DNA of 5,156 nt, taken from the NCBI GenBank assembly GCA_030637805.1, contig DAOWFV010000129.1:1-5156 (forward strand), in the 5' to 3' direction. Positions 1 through 5,156 of this stretch are shown here, piece by piece. The position numbers were made by a program, and so were the translations under genes. The stretch comes from Acidobacteriota bacterium. Lineage in GTDB: Bacteria > Acidobacteriota > Thermoanaerobaculia > Thermoanaerobaculales > Sulfomarinibacteraceae. Under the pieces are notes generated by a model. That model had not been told where the DNA came from. It did not search any database and saw only the letters and a list, made by a program, of their open reading frames with translations. Position 1 is the first letter of the stretch, and each line of letters begins with the position of its first letter.

Positions 1-662
1 CTGGTGACGATGCCTACGAATACACACTCGAAAGGCGCATCGAGGACTTTTCCGCCCTCATGGATCATCTCGATCTCGACGACATCACCCTGGTTGTGCA
101 CGACTGGGGCGGCATGATCGGGTTCGGGTGGGCTGTGCAGAACCCGGAGCGGGCGCGCCGCGCGGTGATTCTCAATACTGCGGCCTTCCACCTGCCGACC
201 GCCAAGGCGCTGCCGTGGCAGCTGTGGCTGGTCCGCAACACGCCCGTGGGTTCGTTGCTGGTCCGTGGCTTCAACGCTTTCAGCCGCGGTGCCTCCCATG
301 TCGCGTGCACCCGCAGAACCATGTCCAAAGAGGTTCGCGACGCTTACTGTGCACCTTATGACGGCTGGAACGATCGGATCGCGACCCTGCGTTTTGTGCA
401 AGACATCCCTCTGCGTCCGGGCGACCCGGGTTACGAGATCGTCTCCGATACCCACGGACGGCTCGATGTCTTTGCCGACCGCCCGGTGCTCGTGTGCTGG
501 GGGGAAAAGGACTTCGTCTTCGACCATCACTTCCTCGAGGAGTGGGAGCAGATCTATCCCGCGGCCGAGGTGCACCGGTTTGCCGACTGCGGGCACTACA
601 TCCTGGAGGACGCCTCGGAGGAGATCGTGCCCCTCGTTCGCCGATTCTTGAGAGATACCTGA
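1..662 (+). CDS. oleB: OleB, alpha/beta-hydrolase-fold beta-lactone decarboxylase (5' end missing)
   Basis: The gene runs in from the left edge; the first complete codon is at base 3 and 219 residues are visible before TGA at 660-662. The fold is that of haloalkane dehalogenase-like alpha/beta hydrolases. The nucleophile elbow reads HDWGG, with the nucleophilic Asp at codon 102-104. A WGEKD strand end carries the probable acid Asp (510-512), and DCGHY carries the catalytic His (594-596). An aromatic cap-like region lies between them. In this family Asp replaces the usual Ser, and OleB uses it to convert a beta-lactone to a cis-alkene plus CO2. Family length is about 300 residues, so roughly 80 N-terminal residues lie outside the window; the internal Met at base 60 is not the start. 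The OleB call rests on the adjoining oleC and oleD. Without that context it could be read as a haloalkane dehalogenase. Confidence 0.88.
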   Translation, partial: GDDAYEYTLERRIEDFSALMDHLDLDDITLVVHDWGGMIGFGWAVQNPERARRAVILNTAAFHLPTAKALPWQLWLVRNTPVGSLLVRGFNAFSRGASHVACTRRTMSKEVRDAYCAPYDGWNDRIATLRFVQDIPLRPGDPGYEIVSDTHGRLDVFADRPVLVCWGEKDFVFDHHFLEEWEQIYPAAEVHRFADCGHYILEDASEEIVPLVRRFLRDT

Positions 663-679
663 GGCCGGATCCGAAGTGA

Positions 680-781
680 ACCACCAAGACACCAAGACAC
701 CAAGGGTTTCACCAAGAGAACCATTTGAGAGCGTAGATCGTACTCTAATGACCTTCTTGGTGAACTTGGTGTCTTGGTGGT
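680..781. repeat. Inverted and tandem CACCAAGA repeat in the oleB-oleC gap
   Basis: The unit CACCAAGA, or a one-base variant, occurs in direct orientation at 682-689, 690-697, 698-705 and 710-717. It occurs inverted at 755-762, 764-771 and 772-779. The outer arms are a perfect 17-bp inverted repeat, ACCACCAAGACACCAAG at 680-696 against 765-781. An inner 10-bp arm, TTCACCAAGA at 708-717, pairs with 755-764. Together they give 27 paired bases with an 11-base bulge on the left (697-707, one extra unit) and a loop of about 37 bases (718-754). No transposase, target duplication or coding potential is seen. Similar CACCAAG-type tandem repeats are, from memory, dispersed in many environmental bacterial genomes, so this is probably a mobile or recombinogenic intergenic repeat. 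In RNA it would form a strong hairpin between the two cistrons. Confidence 0.85.
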
Positions 782-802
782 GAGTCTTTTAGAAACCGAC
801 GT

Positions 803-2440
803 ATGACGGTCAGGGCCAACATCGCTGATTTCCTGCCGGAGATGGCGGCGCGGCAGCCCGAGGCTACCGCCATCGTCTGCCCCTGGGGACGACGGGGGGG
901 ACGGCTCACCTACCGCGAGCTGGACGAGCGCTCGAACCGCATCGCCCGCGGTCTCAAAACCGTGGGAATCGGCCGCGGGGTGCGCACGGTGCTGATGGTG
1001 CCTCCAGGTCTCGACCTCTTCGCCCTGGCATTCGCCCTCTTCAAGACCGGCGCGGTGCCGGTTCTCGTGGATCCCGGGATCGGCCTGAAACACCTCAAAT
1101 CATGCCTTGGCAACGCCGAGCCCGCGGCCTTCATCGGCGTGACCAGGGCGCATGCGGCGCGGGTTCTGCTGGGTTGGGCGCGGGCGACAGTGCGGACCTC
1201 GGTCACCGTGGGCCGGCGCCTGTTTTGGGGCGGCCACACCCTGCCTCAAGTCGAGGCGCTCGGGAACTCGGGGAATGCGCCCGTTGGCGCCGCTAATGCC
1301 GACGACATGGCGGCGATCGTCTTCACGTCGGGGAGCACGGGACCGCCGAAGGGAGTGGTCTACCGTCACGGGACCTTTGCTGCCCAGGTCGAGGCGATCC
1401 GCAGCGCCTACGGCATCGAACCGGGAGAGGTGAATCTTCCCACCTTTCCACTCTTCGCCCTCTTCGACCCGGCCATGGGTATGACGACGGTTGTCCCCGA
1501 GATGGATCCGACGCGTCCGGCACGGGTCGATCCCCGGAAGATCATCGGCCCGATCCAGGAGTACGGGGTGACCACCATGTTCGGGTCGCCGGCCCTGCTC
1601 GACACGGTCGGGCGGTGGGGCGCCGCGCGGGGCGTCATGCTGCCTACGCTGCGGCGTGTGATCTCGGCGGGCGCCCCGGTGTCGCCGCAGGTGATTGAGC
1701 GCTTCCAATCCATGCTGCCCGATGGTGCGGCCATCCACACACCGTATGGGGCGACCGAGTCGCTGCCGGTGGCCACCATATCGAGCCGAGAAATCCTCGG
1801 CGAGACTCGCAATGCGACCGACCGCGGCGCCGGCACCTGCGTCGGCCGGCCGGTAGAGTCGATCGAGGCGGCGGTGATCGGCATTTCCGAGGAACCGATA
1901 AACCACTGGAAAGAGGAGCTGAAGGTGCCTGGCGGGGAGGTGGGGGAGATCGTCGTCAAGGGTCCGCAGGTGTCGCGGGAGTACTTCAACGCGGTGGAAC
2001 ACAACCGGCTCGGGAAGATAGCGGACGGGGCCGGCGTGCGCCACCGCATGGGCGATCTCGGGTACTTCGACGAGGGGGGCCGGCTCTGGTTCTGCGGGCG
2101 TAAGGCGCATCGCGTCGAGACGAAAGACGGCGTCCTGTTCACCCTGCCCTGCGAGGCAGTCTTCAATACCCATCCGCAGGTCTTCCGGACGGCGCTGGTG
2201 GGAGTGGGGCTTGAAGGGGGAAAGCTGCCCGTTCTGTGCGTCGAGCTGGAAAAGGGACCGCGGCGCGGGCAACGAGAGCGTATCCGACAGGAGCTCCTCG
2301 ACCTGGGCGGCGGATTCGAGCACACGCGATCGATCCGGACGGTGCTCTTCCACCCCGGATTTCCGGTGGACATCCGCCACAACGCAAAAATCGACCGTGC
2401 CGCCCTTGGCCGATGGGCCGACAAACGGGTCGCATCATGA
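803..2440 (+). CDS. oleC: OleC, ATP-dependent beta-lactone synthetase (AMP-binding superfamily)
   Basis: The 545-residue protein is a full-length ANL-superfamily adenylating enzyme. The ATP P-loop TSGSTGPPKG is at residues 175-184 and YGATE at 315-319. The hinge-region GDLGYF begins at 417, followed by GRKAHRV at 432-438. The C-terminal HNAKI motif places the likely catalytic Lys at 529. The N-terminal ALFKTGAVPVLVDPG region and the GRKAHRV variant (ordinary acyl-CoA ligases have GRxKD) fit OleC better than fatty acyl-CoA ligases. OleC adenylates the beta-hydroxy acid made by OleD and closes it to a beta-lactone for OleB. ATG 803 is the only usable start: the frame is closed by a stop at 761-763, with no other start codon between. 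No Shine-Dalgarno is visible upstream, and the repeat hairpin ends 21 bases before the start. The 3' end overlaps oleD by four bases. Confidence 0.95.
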   Translation: MTVRANIADFLPEMAARQPEATAIVCPWGRRGGRLTYRELDERSNRIARGLKTVGIGRGVRTVLMVPPGLDLFALAFALFKTGAVPVLVDPGIGLKHLKSCLGNAEPAAFIGVTRAHAARVLLGWARATVRTSVTVGRRLFWGGHTLPQVEALGNSGNAPVGAANADDMAAIVFTSGSTGPPKGVVYRHGTFAAQVEAIRSAYGIEPGEVNLPTFPLFALFDPAMGMTTVVPEMDPTRPARVDPRKIIGPIQEYGVTTMFGSPALLDTVGRWGAARGVMLPTLRRVISAGAPVSPQVIERFQSMLPDGAAIHTPYGATESLPVATISSREILGETRNATDRGAGTCVGRPVESIEAAVIGISEEPINHWKEELKVPGGEVGEIVVKGPQVSREYFNAVEHNRLGKIADGAGVRHRMGDLGYFDEGGRLWFCGRKAHRVETKDGVLFTLPCEAVFNTHPQVFRTALVGVGLEGGKLPVLCVELEKGPRRGQRERIRQELLDLGGGFEHTRSIRTVLFHPGFPVDIRHNAKIDRAALGRWADKRVAS

Positions 2441-3435
2441 TGCGAGCACTGGTCACCGGCGGAGGAGGCTTCCTGGGTAAGGCGATCGTGCGGCGTCTGC
2501 TCGACCGCGGGGATCAGGTGCGCACGTTTCACCGGGGACGCTATCCCGATCTCGACCATCTTGGCGCGGAACAAGTGCAGGGAGACATCGCTGATCCCGA
2601 TGCCGTAAACCACGCCGTTCGGGGGGTGGATGTTGTTTTCCACGTGGCGGCGAAGGTCGACATGTGGGGGCCCCACGAACCGTTCCGGTTGGTGAACATC
2701 AAAGGCACCGACAACGTGCTCGCGGCCATGAGGAGACACGGCACGCCCAAGCTGGTGTTCACGAGCTCGCCAAGCGTGGTTCACGGGCGCGGCGACCTCC
2801 AGGGCGTTGATGAGTCGGTCCCGTACCCGGAGCACTACGACGCGGCCTACCCGGCGACCAAGGCTGTGGCCGAAAAGGCGGTGCTGGGAGCGAACTCACC
2901 GGAGCTCGCGACAGTGGCGCTTCGCCCGCACCTCATTTGGGGCCCCGGGGACACCAATTTGGTGCCCCAGATCGTGGCCCGCGCGCAGGCCGGAGAGCTC
3001 CGATTGGTGGGCGATGGCGCCAATCTGGTGGACACCGTCTACATCGACAACGCCGCGTCGGCTCATCTCCTGGCCTGCGAGCGGCTTGCTCCCGGTTCAC
3101 CCTGTGCGGGTCGCCCCTACTTCATCACCAACGGTGATCCCCGGCCGATCAAGGAGATCATCAACGGAATCCTCGGCGCAGCCGGTTTACCGCCGGTCGA
3201 ACGGTCGGTTCCGAAGGGCGTGGCGCTGGCGGCCGGTGCGGTCCTCGAGACGGCCTACCGTTTCTTGCCCCTGCGCGGTGAGCCTCGGATGACCAGGATC
3301 ATCGCCCACCACCTCGGCTCGTCCCATTGGTACGACATCACGGCCGCGCGGCGGGACCTCGGCTACGAGCCGGCGGTCTCGATAGAAGAAGGCATGGAAC
3401 GGTTGGCCGATTGGTTTGCCGGCGTCGAAGATTGA
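2437..3435 (+). CDS. oleD: OleD, NAD(P)H-dependent 2-alkyl-3-ketoacid reductase (extended SDR)
   Basis: The 332-residue protein is an extended short-chain dehydrogenase of the 3-beta-hydroxysteroid dehydrogenase type. The N-terminal Rossmann motif TGGGGFLG spans residues 7-14. FTSSPSV at 108-114 supplies the probable catalytic Ser (110 or 111), and YPATK at 138-142 gives catalytic Tyr138 and Lys142. RPHLIWGPGD at 163-172 is the conserved substrate-side segment. A hydrophobic stretch near residues 261-272 may lie against lipid substrate or membrane. OleD reduces the OleA beta-keto acid to the beta-hydroxy acid used by OleC. The start is ATG 2437, overlapping the oleC TGA as ATGA. A second ATG at 2440 would give 331 residues. 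No Shine-Dalgarno is evident, so translational coupling to oleC is likely. An in-frame upstream Met at 2236 lies within oleC and would add residues not expected before the Rossmann motif. Confidence 0.94.
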   Translation: MMRALVTGGGGFLGKAIVRRLLDRGDQVRTFHRGRYPDLDHLGAEQVQGDIADPDAVNHAVRGVDVVFHVAAKVDMWGPHEPFRLVNIKGTDNVLAAMRRHGTPKLVFTSSPSVVHGRGDLQGVDESVPYPEHYDAAYPATKAVAEKAVLGANSPELATVALRPHLIWGPGDTNLVPQIVARAQAGELRLVGDGANLVDTVYIDNAASAHLLACERLAPGSPCAGRPYFITNGDPRPIKEIINGILGAAGLPPVERSVPKGVALAAGAVLETAYRFLPLRGEPRMTRIIAHHLGSSHWYDITAARRDLGYEPAVSIEEGMERLADWFAGVED

Positions 3436-3439
3436 GCGA

Positions 3440-3456
3440 TCCGGCAGGAAGCCGGA
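3440..3456 (+). other. Small intercistronic hairpin after oleD
   Basis: TCCGGC at 3440-3445 pairs perfectly with GCCGGA at 3451-3456 around a five-base loop, just after the oleD stop. There is no T tract, so it is not a convincing intrinsic terminator. It could act as a 3'-end stabiliser or be chance in GC-rich DNA. Confidence 0.3.
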
Positions 3457-3475
3457 GCGTGGGAGAATGGGCGCG

Positions 3476-3481
3476 AGGAGG
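3476..3481 (+). promoter_or_regulatory. Strong Shine-Dalgarno for the small membrane protein
   Basis: A full AGGAGG precedes two consecutive in-frame ATG codons, at 3486 (4-base spacer) and 3489 (7-base spacer). The longer spacer is nearer the bacterial optimum, so translation may begin mainly at 3489, shortening the protein by one Met. This is the strongest ribosome binding site inside the ole-linked gene group; oleC and oleD have none that can be recognised. Confidence 0.7.
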
Positions 3482-3485
3482 TTTG

Positions 3486-3962
3486 ATGATGTCCTGGACC
3501 GCGATCGTGTTGTTGGTGGTGGGCACGGCCGTACTGTCCGCGTTGTGTACGACGGCCCTCCTGGCCTTGGTGGCGGACCGTTTTCTGCGATCGCGCATTC
3601 TGGATCAAGTCGGCACGGCTGGTGATGTGGTTGCGGCCAAAGTCGCGGGGGCAGTAGAGGCCTCGATCGAGGAGGCGCTCCCGCGTCTTCGCGAGGAGGT
3701 GGCGCTCGGGATGGAGCAGGGAGGGGAGGAGCTTCTTCCGAGGTTCCGCTCTGAGATCGAAAGCGGATTCAGCGATGCCGCCGAGGGGCTGTTGCCCCAG
3801 TTTCGCGAACAGGTGCGGCAGGGGTTCTCCGATGCGTTGGCCTCAACGGTCACCGGGGAGGTACTGGGGAAGGCCGGTGAGGAGCTGGCCCGCAGGGGAG
3901 GTTCGGTCCTCGACGCGGGCCTCGACCTTCTTCTCGGAAAGCGCGAGGACGACGAAAGCTGA
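3486..3962 (+). CDS. Membrane-anchored protein with three 19-residue amphipathic repeats, function unknown
   Basis: I do not recognise a named family for this 158-residue protein. Residues 5-30 form one hydrophobic membrane-spanning helix. It is followed by Arg at 32, 35 and 37, which by the positive-inside rule would leave the C-terminal part in the cytoplasm. Residues 65-121 hold three tandem 19-residue repeats of the pattern LPxFRxE(I/V)xxG(F/M), each beginning Leu-Pro, with hydrophobic residues at about positions 1, 4, 8, 12 and 19. These look like acidic amphipathic helices punctuated by Pro, able to lie on a membrane or pack together. The C terminus is charged, ending in a run of Asp and Glu. 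The gene lies 50 bases after oleD on the same strand and could be co-transcribed with it. A role as a membrane tether for Ole enzymes is inference from position only. It may equally be unrelated. Confidence 0.8.
   Translation: MMSWTAIVLLVVGTAVLSALCTTALLALVADRFLRSRILDQVGTAGDVVAAKVAGAVEASIEEALPRLREEVALGMEQGGEELLPRFRSEIESGFSDAAEGLLPQFREQVRQGFSDALASTVTGEVLGKAGEELARRGGSVLDAGLDLLLGKREDDES
3678..3848 (+). repeat. Three tandem 57-bp coding repeats (19 residues each)
   Basis: The units are 3678-3734, 3735-3791 and 3792-3848, aligned on a Leu-Pro start. At protein level units 2 and 3 share LP-FR---E/Q---GFSDA; unit 1 is more diverged (LPRLREEV, with GM in place of GF). At DNA level the units differ at many positions. 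The duplication is therefore old and kept by selection on the protein, not a recent slippage product. Confidence 0.75.
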
Positions 3963-4003
3963 TATGTGCTGATTTGAGCGCATTTTTCAGGGCAATTCTC
4001 GTC

Positions 4004-4032
4004 TCCACAAGCTATGCTCAAAGTGGTATCCT
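4004..4032 (+). promoter_or_regulatory. Weak candidate sigma70-type promoter upstream of mdh
   Basis: TCCACA (4004-4009; 4 of 6 to TTGACA) is followed after exactly 17 bases by TATCCT (4027-4032; 4 of 6 to TATAAT). The -10 carries an extended-10 TGG at 4024-4026. Transcription would begin near 4039-4040, giving a leader of roughly 95 bases. The match is modest. The start point would coincide with the base of the next hairpin, which is awkward if that hairpin is a terminator. Confidence 0.28.
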
Positions 4033-4038
4033 CTCGTT

Positions 4039-4063
4039 TGCGCGAATGACTCGTGCATTTTTT
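4039..4063 (+). terminator. Candidate intrinsic terminator after the repeat-protein gene
   Basis: Bases 4039-4045 (TGCGCGA) pair with 4051-4057 (TCGTGCA): seven pairs including one G-U, around a five-base loop. Six T residues follow at 4058-4063. Stem, loop and U tract fit a rho-independent terminator about 75 bases past the stop at 3960-3962, which would end the ole-linked transcript. The stem is short, so efficiency may be partial. If the weak promoter just upstream is real, this would instead be a 5'-end stem-loop of the mdh mRNA. Confidence 0.55.
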
Positions 4064-4067
4064 CACA

Positions 4068-4128
4068 CCTCCTGCCGGAGGCTCGCGGGCTGGTTTTCCC
4101 GGGAGTTGGCGGTGGGAGCCAAAGGAGG
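4068..4128 (+). promoter_or_regulatory. Structured mdh leader and Shine-Dalgarno
   Basis: The ribosome binding site AAAGGAGG (4121-4128) lies five bases before ATG 4134 and fixes that start. Upstream, CCTCCT (4068-4073) is an exact complement of AGGAGG (4123-4128), while CCTCC (4068-4072) can instead close a local hairpin with GGAGG (4077-4081). GGCTC (4080-4084) can pair with GAGCC (4116-4120), enclosing CGGG (4086-4089) paired with CCCG (4098-4101). The Shine-Dalgarno itself is certain. Mutually exclusive folding is only a possibility, and I recognise no known riboswitch. Confidence 0.5.
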
Positions 4129-4133
4129 ATCAG

Positions 4134-5138
4134 ATGCTCAACAAGATTGGTGTCATCGGTGGTGGGTTTATCGGCGGGGTCTTGGTTCAGGAGATCGCTC
4201 GACGGCGGCTCGCGCGTGAGGTGGGCCTCTCCGACCCGGCGCCCTTCGTCAATCCAGATGACTCGGAGGAGCGCCAGGAGACGTCTCGGAAGCAGTCAGT
4301 TGCGAAGGGCAAGTGCCTCGACATCGCCGAGGGCCTGCCGACGATTCGCAGCGATGTTCGCCTGGTGGGCTCCAAGGACTACTCGGCATTGGCCGGAGCG
4401 GATCTCATCATCAACACCGCCGGTGTGCCGCGCAAGGCCCGCCCGGACGGGACCTTTCCCTCCCGTGAGGAGCTTCTGAGCATCAACCTCAAGGTCACGA
4501 GCTCGGTCGCGGACGGGATCAAGGCGGAGTGCCCCGACGCCATCATTATTTCGGTCGCAAATCCTCTCGACGCAATCGTTTACACCCTCGATCAGCGCCT
4601 CACTCCGCCCAAGAACAAGCTCATGGGCATGGCCGGCGTGCTGGACTCGGGCCGCTACTGCTATTTCGTGGCCGAGGCCGCGAACGTCTCGGTGGAAAAC
4701 GTCAGCGCGATGGTGCTCGGCGGGCACGGGGACACCATGGTCCCGGTGCGGTCGTCCTGTCTGGTTGGCGGCATCCCGGTGACCAAGTTCCTCGACGAGG
4801 AGACCCTCCTGGCCATCGAAACCCGCACCCGGAAGGCGGGCGGCGAGGTCGTCGGCCTGCTTGGCTTCGGCTCGGCATTCGCCTCGCCGGCATGGTCGGC
4901 GCTCGAGATGGCCGAGGCGATCATCTTCGACAAGCGCAAGATCATCCCGGTGTGCGCCAAGCTCGAGGGCGAGTACGGGGTCGACGGCGCTTTTGTCGGC
5001 GTGCCCGCAATCATAGGCAAGAACGGCGTCGAGCAGATCATCGAGCTCGACCTCACCGACAACGAGAAGGAGGCCTTCGCCAAGTCCATCGCCGCGGTGC
5101 GCAAGACCTGCGGCGAGGTCGACGAGATGCTCGGATAG
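4134..5138 (+). CDS. mdh: Malate dehydrogenase (LDH/MDH superfamily, LDH-like type), with insertions
   Basis: The 334-residue enzyme interconverts malate and oxaloacetate with NAD in the cytoplasm (TCA cycle). It begins with the dinucleotide-binding GGGFIG at residues 9-14, and Asp34 at the end of beta2 suggests NAD over NADP. VANPLD carries Asn143. VLDSGR supplies Asp171 and Arg174, and GGHGDTMVP supplies catalytic His198. The substrate loop starts VPRK (Arg100) and ends at Arg111. RTRKAGGEVV, the GSAFASPA segment and GEYGV are typical C-terminal MDH features. The protein is about 20 residues longer than usual LDH-like MDHs (about 310). One insertion of about 17 residues lies between Asp34 and the GKCLDIAEG helix. 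A second, of five residues, lies in the substrate loop. ATG 4134 is chosen for its strong Shine-Dalgarno and because the Rossmann motif follows at once. The altered loop means substrate preference is inferred, not shown. Confidence 0.9.
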   Translation: MLNKIGVIGGGFIGGVLVQEIARRRLAREVGLSDPAPFVNPDDSEERQETSRKQSVAKGKCLDIAEGLPTIRSDVRLVGSKDYSALAGADLIINTAGVPRKARPDGTFPSREELLSINLKVTSSVADGIKAECPDAIIISVANPLDAIVYTLDQRLTPPKNKLMGMAGVLDSGRYCYFVAEAANVSVENVSAMVLGGHGDTMVPVRSSCLVGGIPVTKFLDEETLLAIETRTRKAGGEVVGLLGFGSAFASPAWSALEMAEAIIFDKRKIIPVCAKLEGEYGVDGAFVGVPAIIGKNGVEQIIELDLTDNEKEAFAKSIAAVRKTCGEVDEMLG

Positions 5139-5156
5139 CAGCGACAGGCCGATTTA

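Noticed and set aside
60..662. ATG at base 60 as the oleB start.
   Set aside because: The frame is open and protein-like from base 3. A start at 60 would leave out most of the N-terminal half of the hydrolase core ahead of the nucleophile elbow.
680..781. A CRISPR array.
   Set aside because: The units are only eight bases, adjacent and inverted, with no spacers of uniform length and no cas genes.
680..790. The oleB-oleC inverted repeat as an ordinary rho-independent terminator.
   Set aside because: The loop is about 37 bases, the stem is bulged and not GC-dense, and only four T residues (787-790) follow six bases after the stem. The tandem units fit a repeat element better.
650..810. An oleBC fusion of the actinobacterial type, broken by the repeat.
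   Set aside because: oleB ends at a clean TGA (660-662) in a frame different from oleC, and oleC has its own complete N terminus. Nothing suggests a recently split fusion.
2236..2436. OleD starting at an in-frame ATG at 2236.
   Set aside because: This would add 67 residues overlapping oleC, while the SDR nucleotide-binding motif belongs at the extreme N terminus. The ATGA overlap at 2437 is the natural start.
1408..2835. Long open frame on the minus strand opposite oleC and oleD (475 codons), and another at 1100-2380.
   Set aside because: The translations are rich in Arg, Ser and Pro with no family motifs. They lie opposite genes with clear catalytic signatures, and such shadow frames are usual in GC-rich DNA.
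4053..4133. N-terminal extension of MDH from an upstream in-frame ATG at 4053.
   Set aside because: The extension would translate the terminator T tract, hairpins and Shine-Dalgarno. The Rossmann motif begins properly just after ATG 4134, which has a perfect ribosome binding site.

Overview
The window is a GC-rich bacterial segment with every recognised gene on the + strand and tightly packed. Its core is three consecutive genes of the long-chain olefin (ole) pathway: the 3' part of oleB, a complete oleC and a complete oleD. They are followed by a small membrane-anchored protein of unknown function and a complete malate dehydrogenase gene (mdh). The order oleB-oleC-oleD matches the usual oleABCD arrangement, so oleA is expected just upstream, outside the window. 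Ole clusters are scattered across many phyla (Xanthomonadales, Shewanella, Geobacter-like bacteria, Planctomycetes, Verrucomicrobia and others). Gene content therefore does not fix the host; a GC-rich Gram-negative, possibly uncultured, is only a guess.

Layout. Bases 1-662 hold partial oleB. Bases 663-802 are a gap that carries a striking inverted and tandem CACCAAGA repeat. Bases 803-2440 are oleC, and 2437-3435 are oleD, which starts inside the oleC stop (ATGA overlap). Bases 3436-3485 are a short spacer with a good Shine-Dalgarno. Bases 3486-3962 encode a 158-residue protein with one N-terminal membrane helix and three 19-residue amphipathic repeats. Bases 3963-4133 are a structured intergenic region with a candidate intrinsic terminator, a weak candidate promoter and the mdh ribosome binding site. 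Bases 4134-5138 are mdh. The last 18 bases show nothing identifiable.

Function. In the established Ole pathway, OleA condenses two fatty acyl-CoAs to a beta-keto acid and OleD reduces it to a beta-hydroxy acid. OleC uses ATP to close that to a beta-lactone, and OleB decarboxylates the lactone to a cis-olefin. The presence of oleB argues for hydrocarbon formation rather than a beta-lactone natural product. The repeat protein downstream of oleD could be a membrane tether or accessory factor for this pathway, but only position and topology support that. mdh looks like a separate central-metabolism unit, with two unusual insertions at functionally sensitive places.

Nothing here is clearly an undescribed system. 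The points most worth a second look are the repeat protein beside the ole genes, the MDH with an enlarged substrate loop, and the repeat element that splits oleB from oleC.
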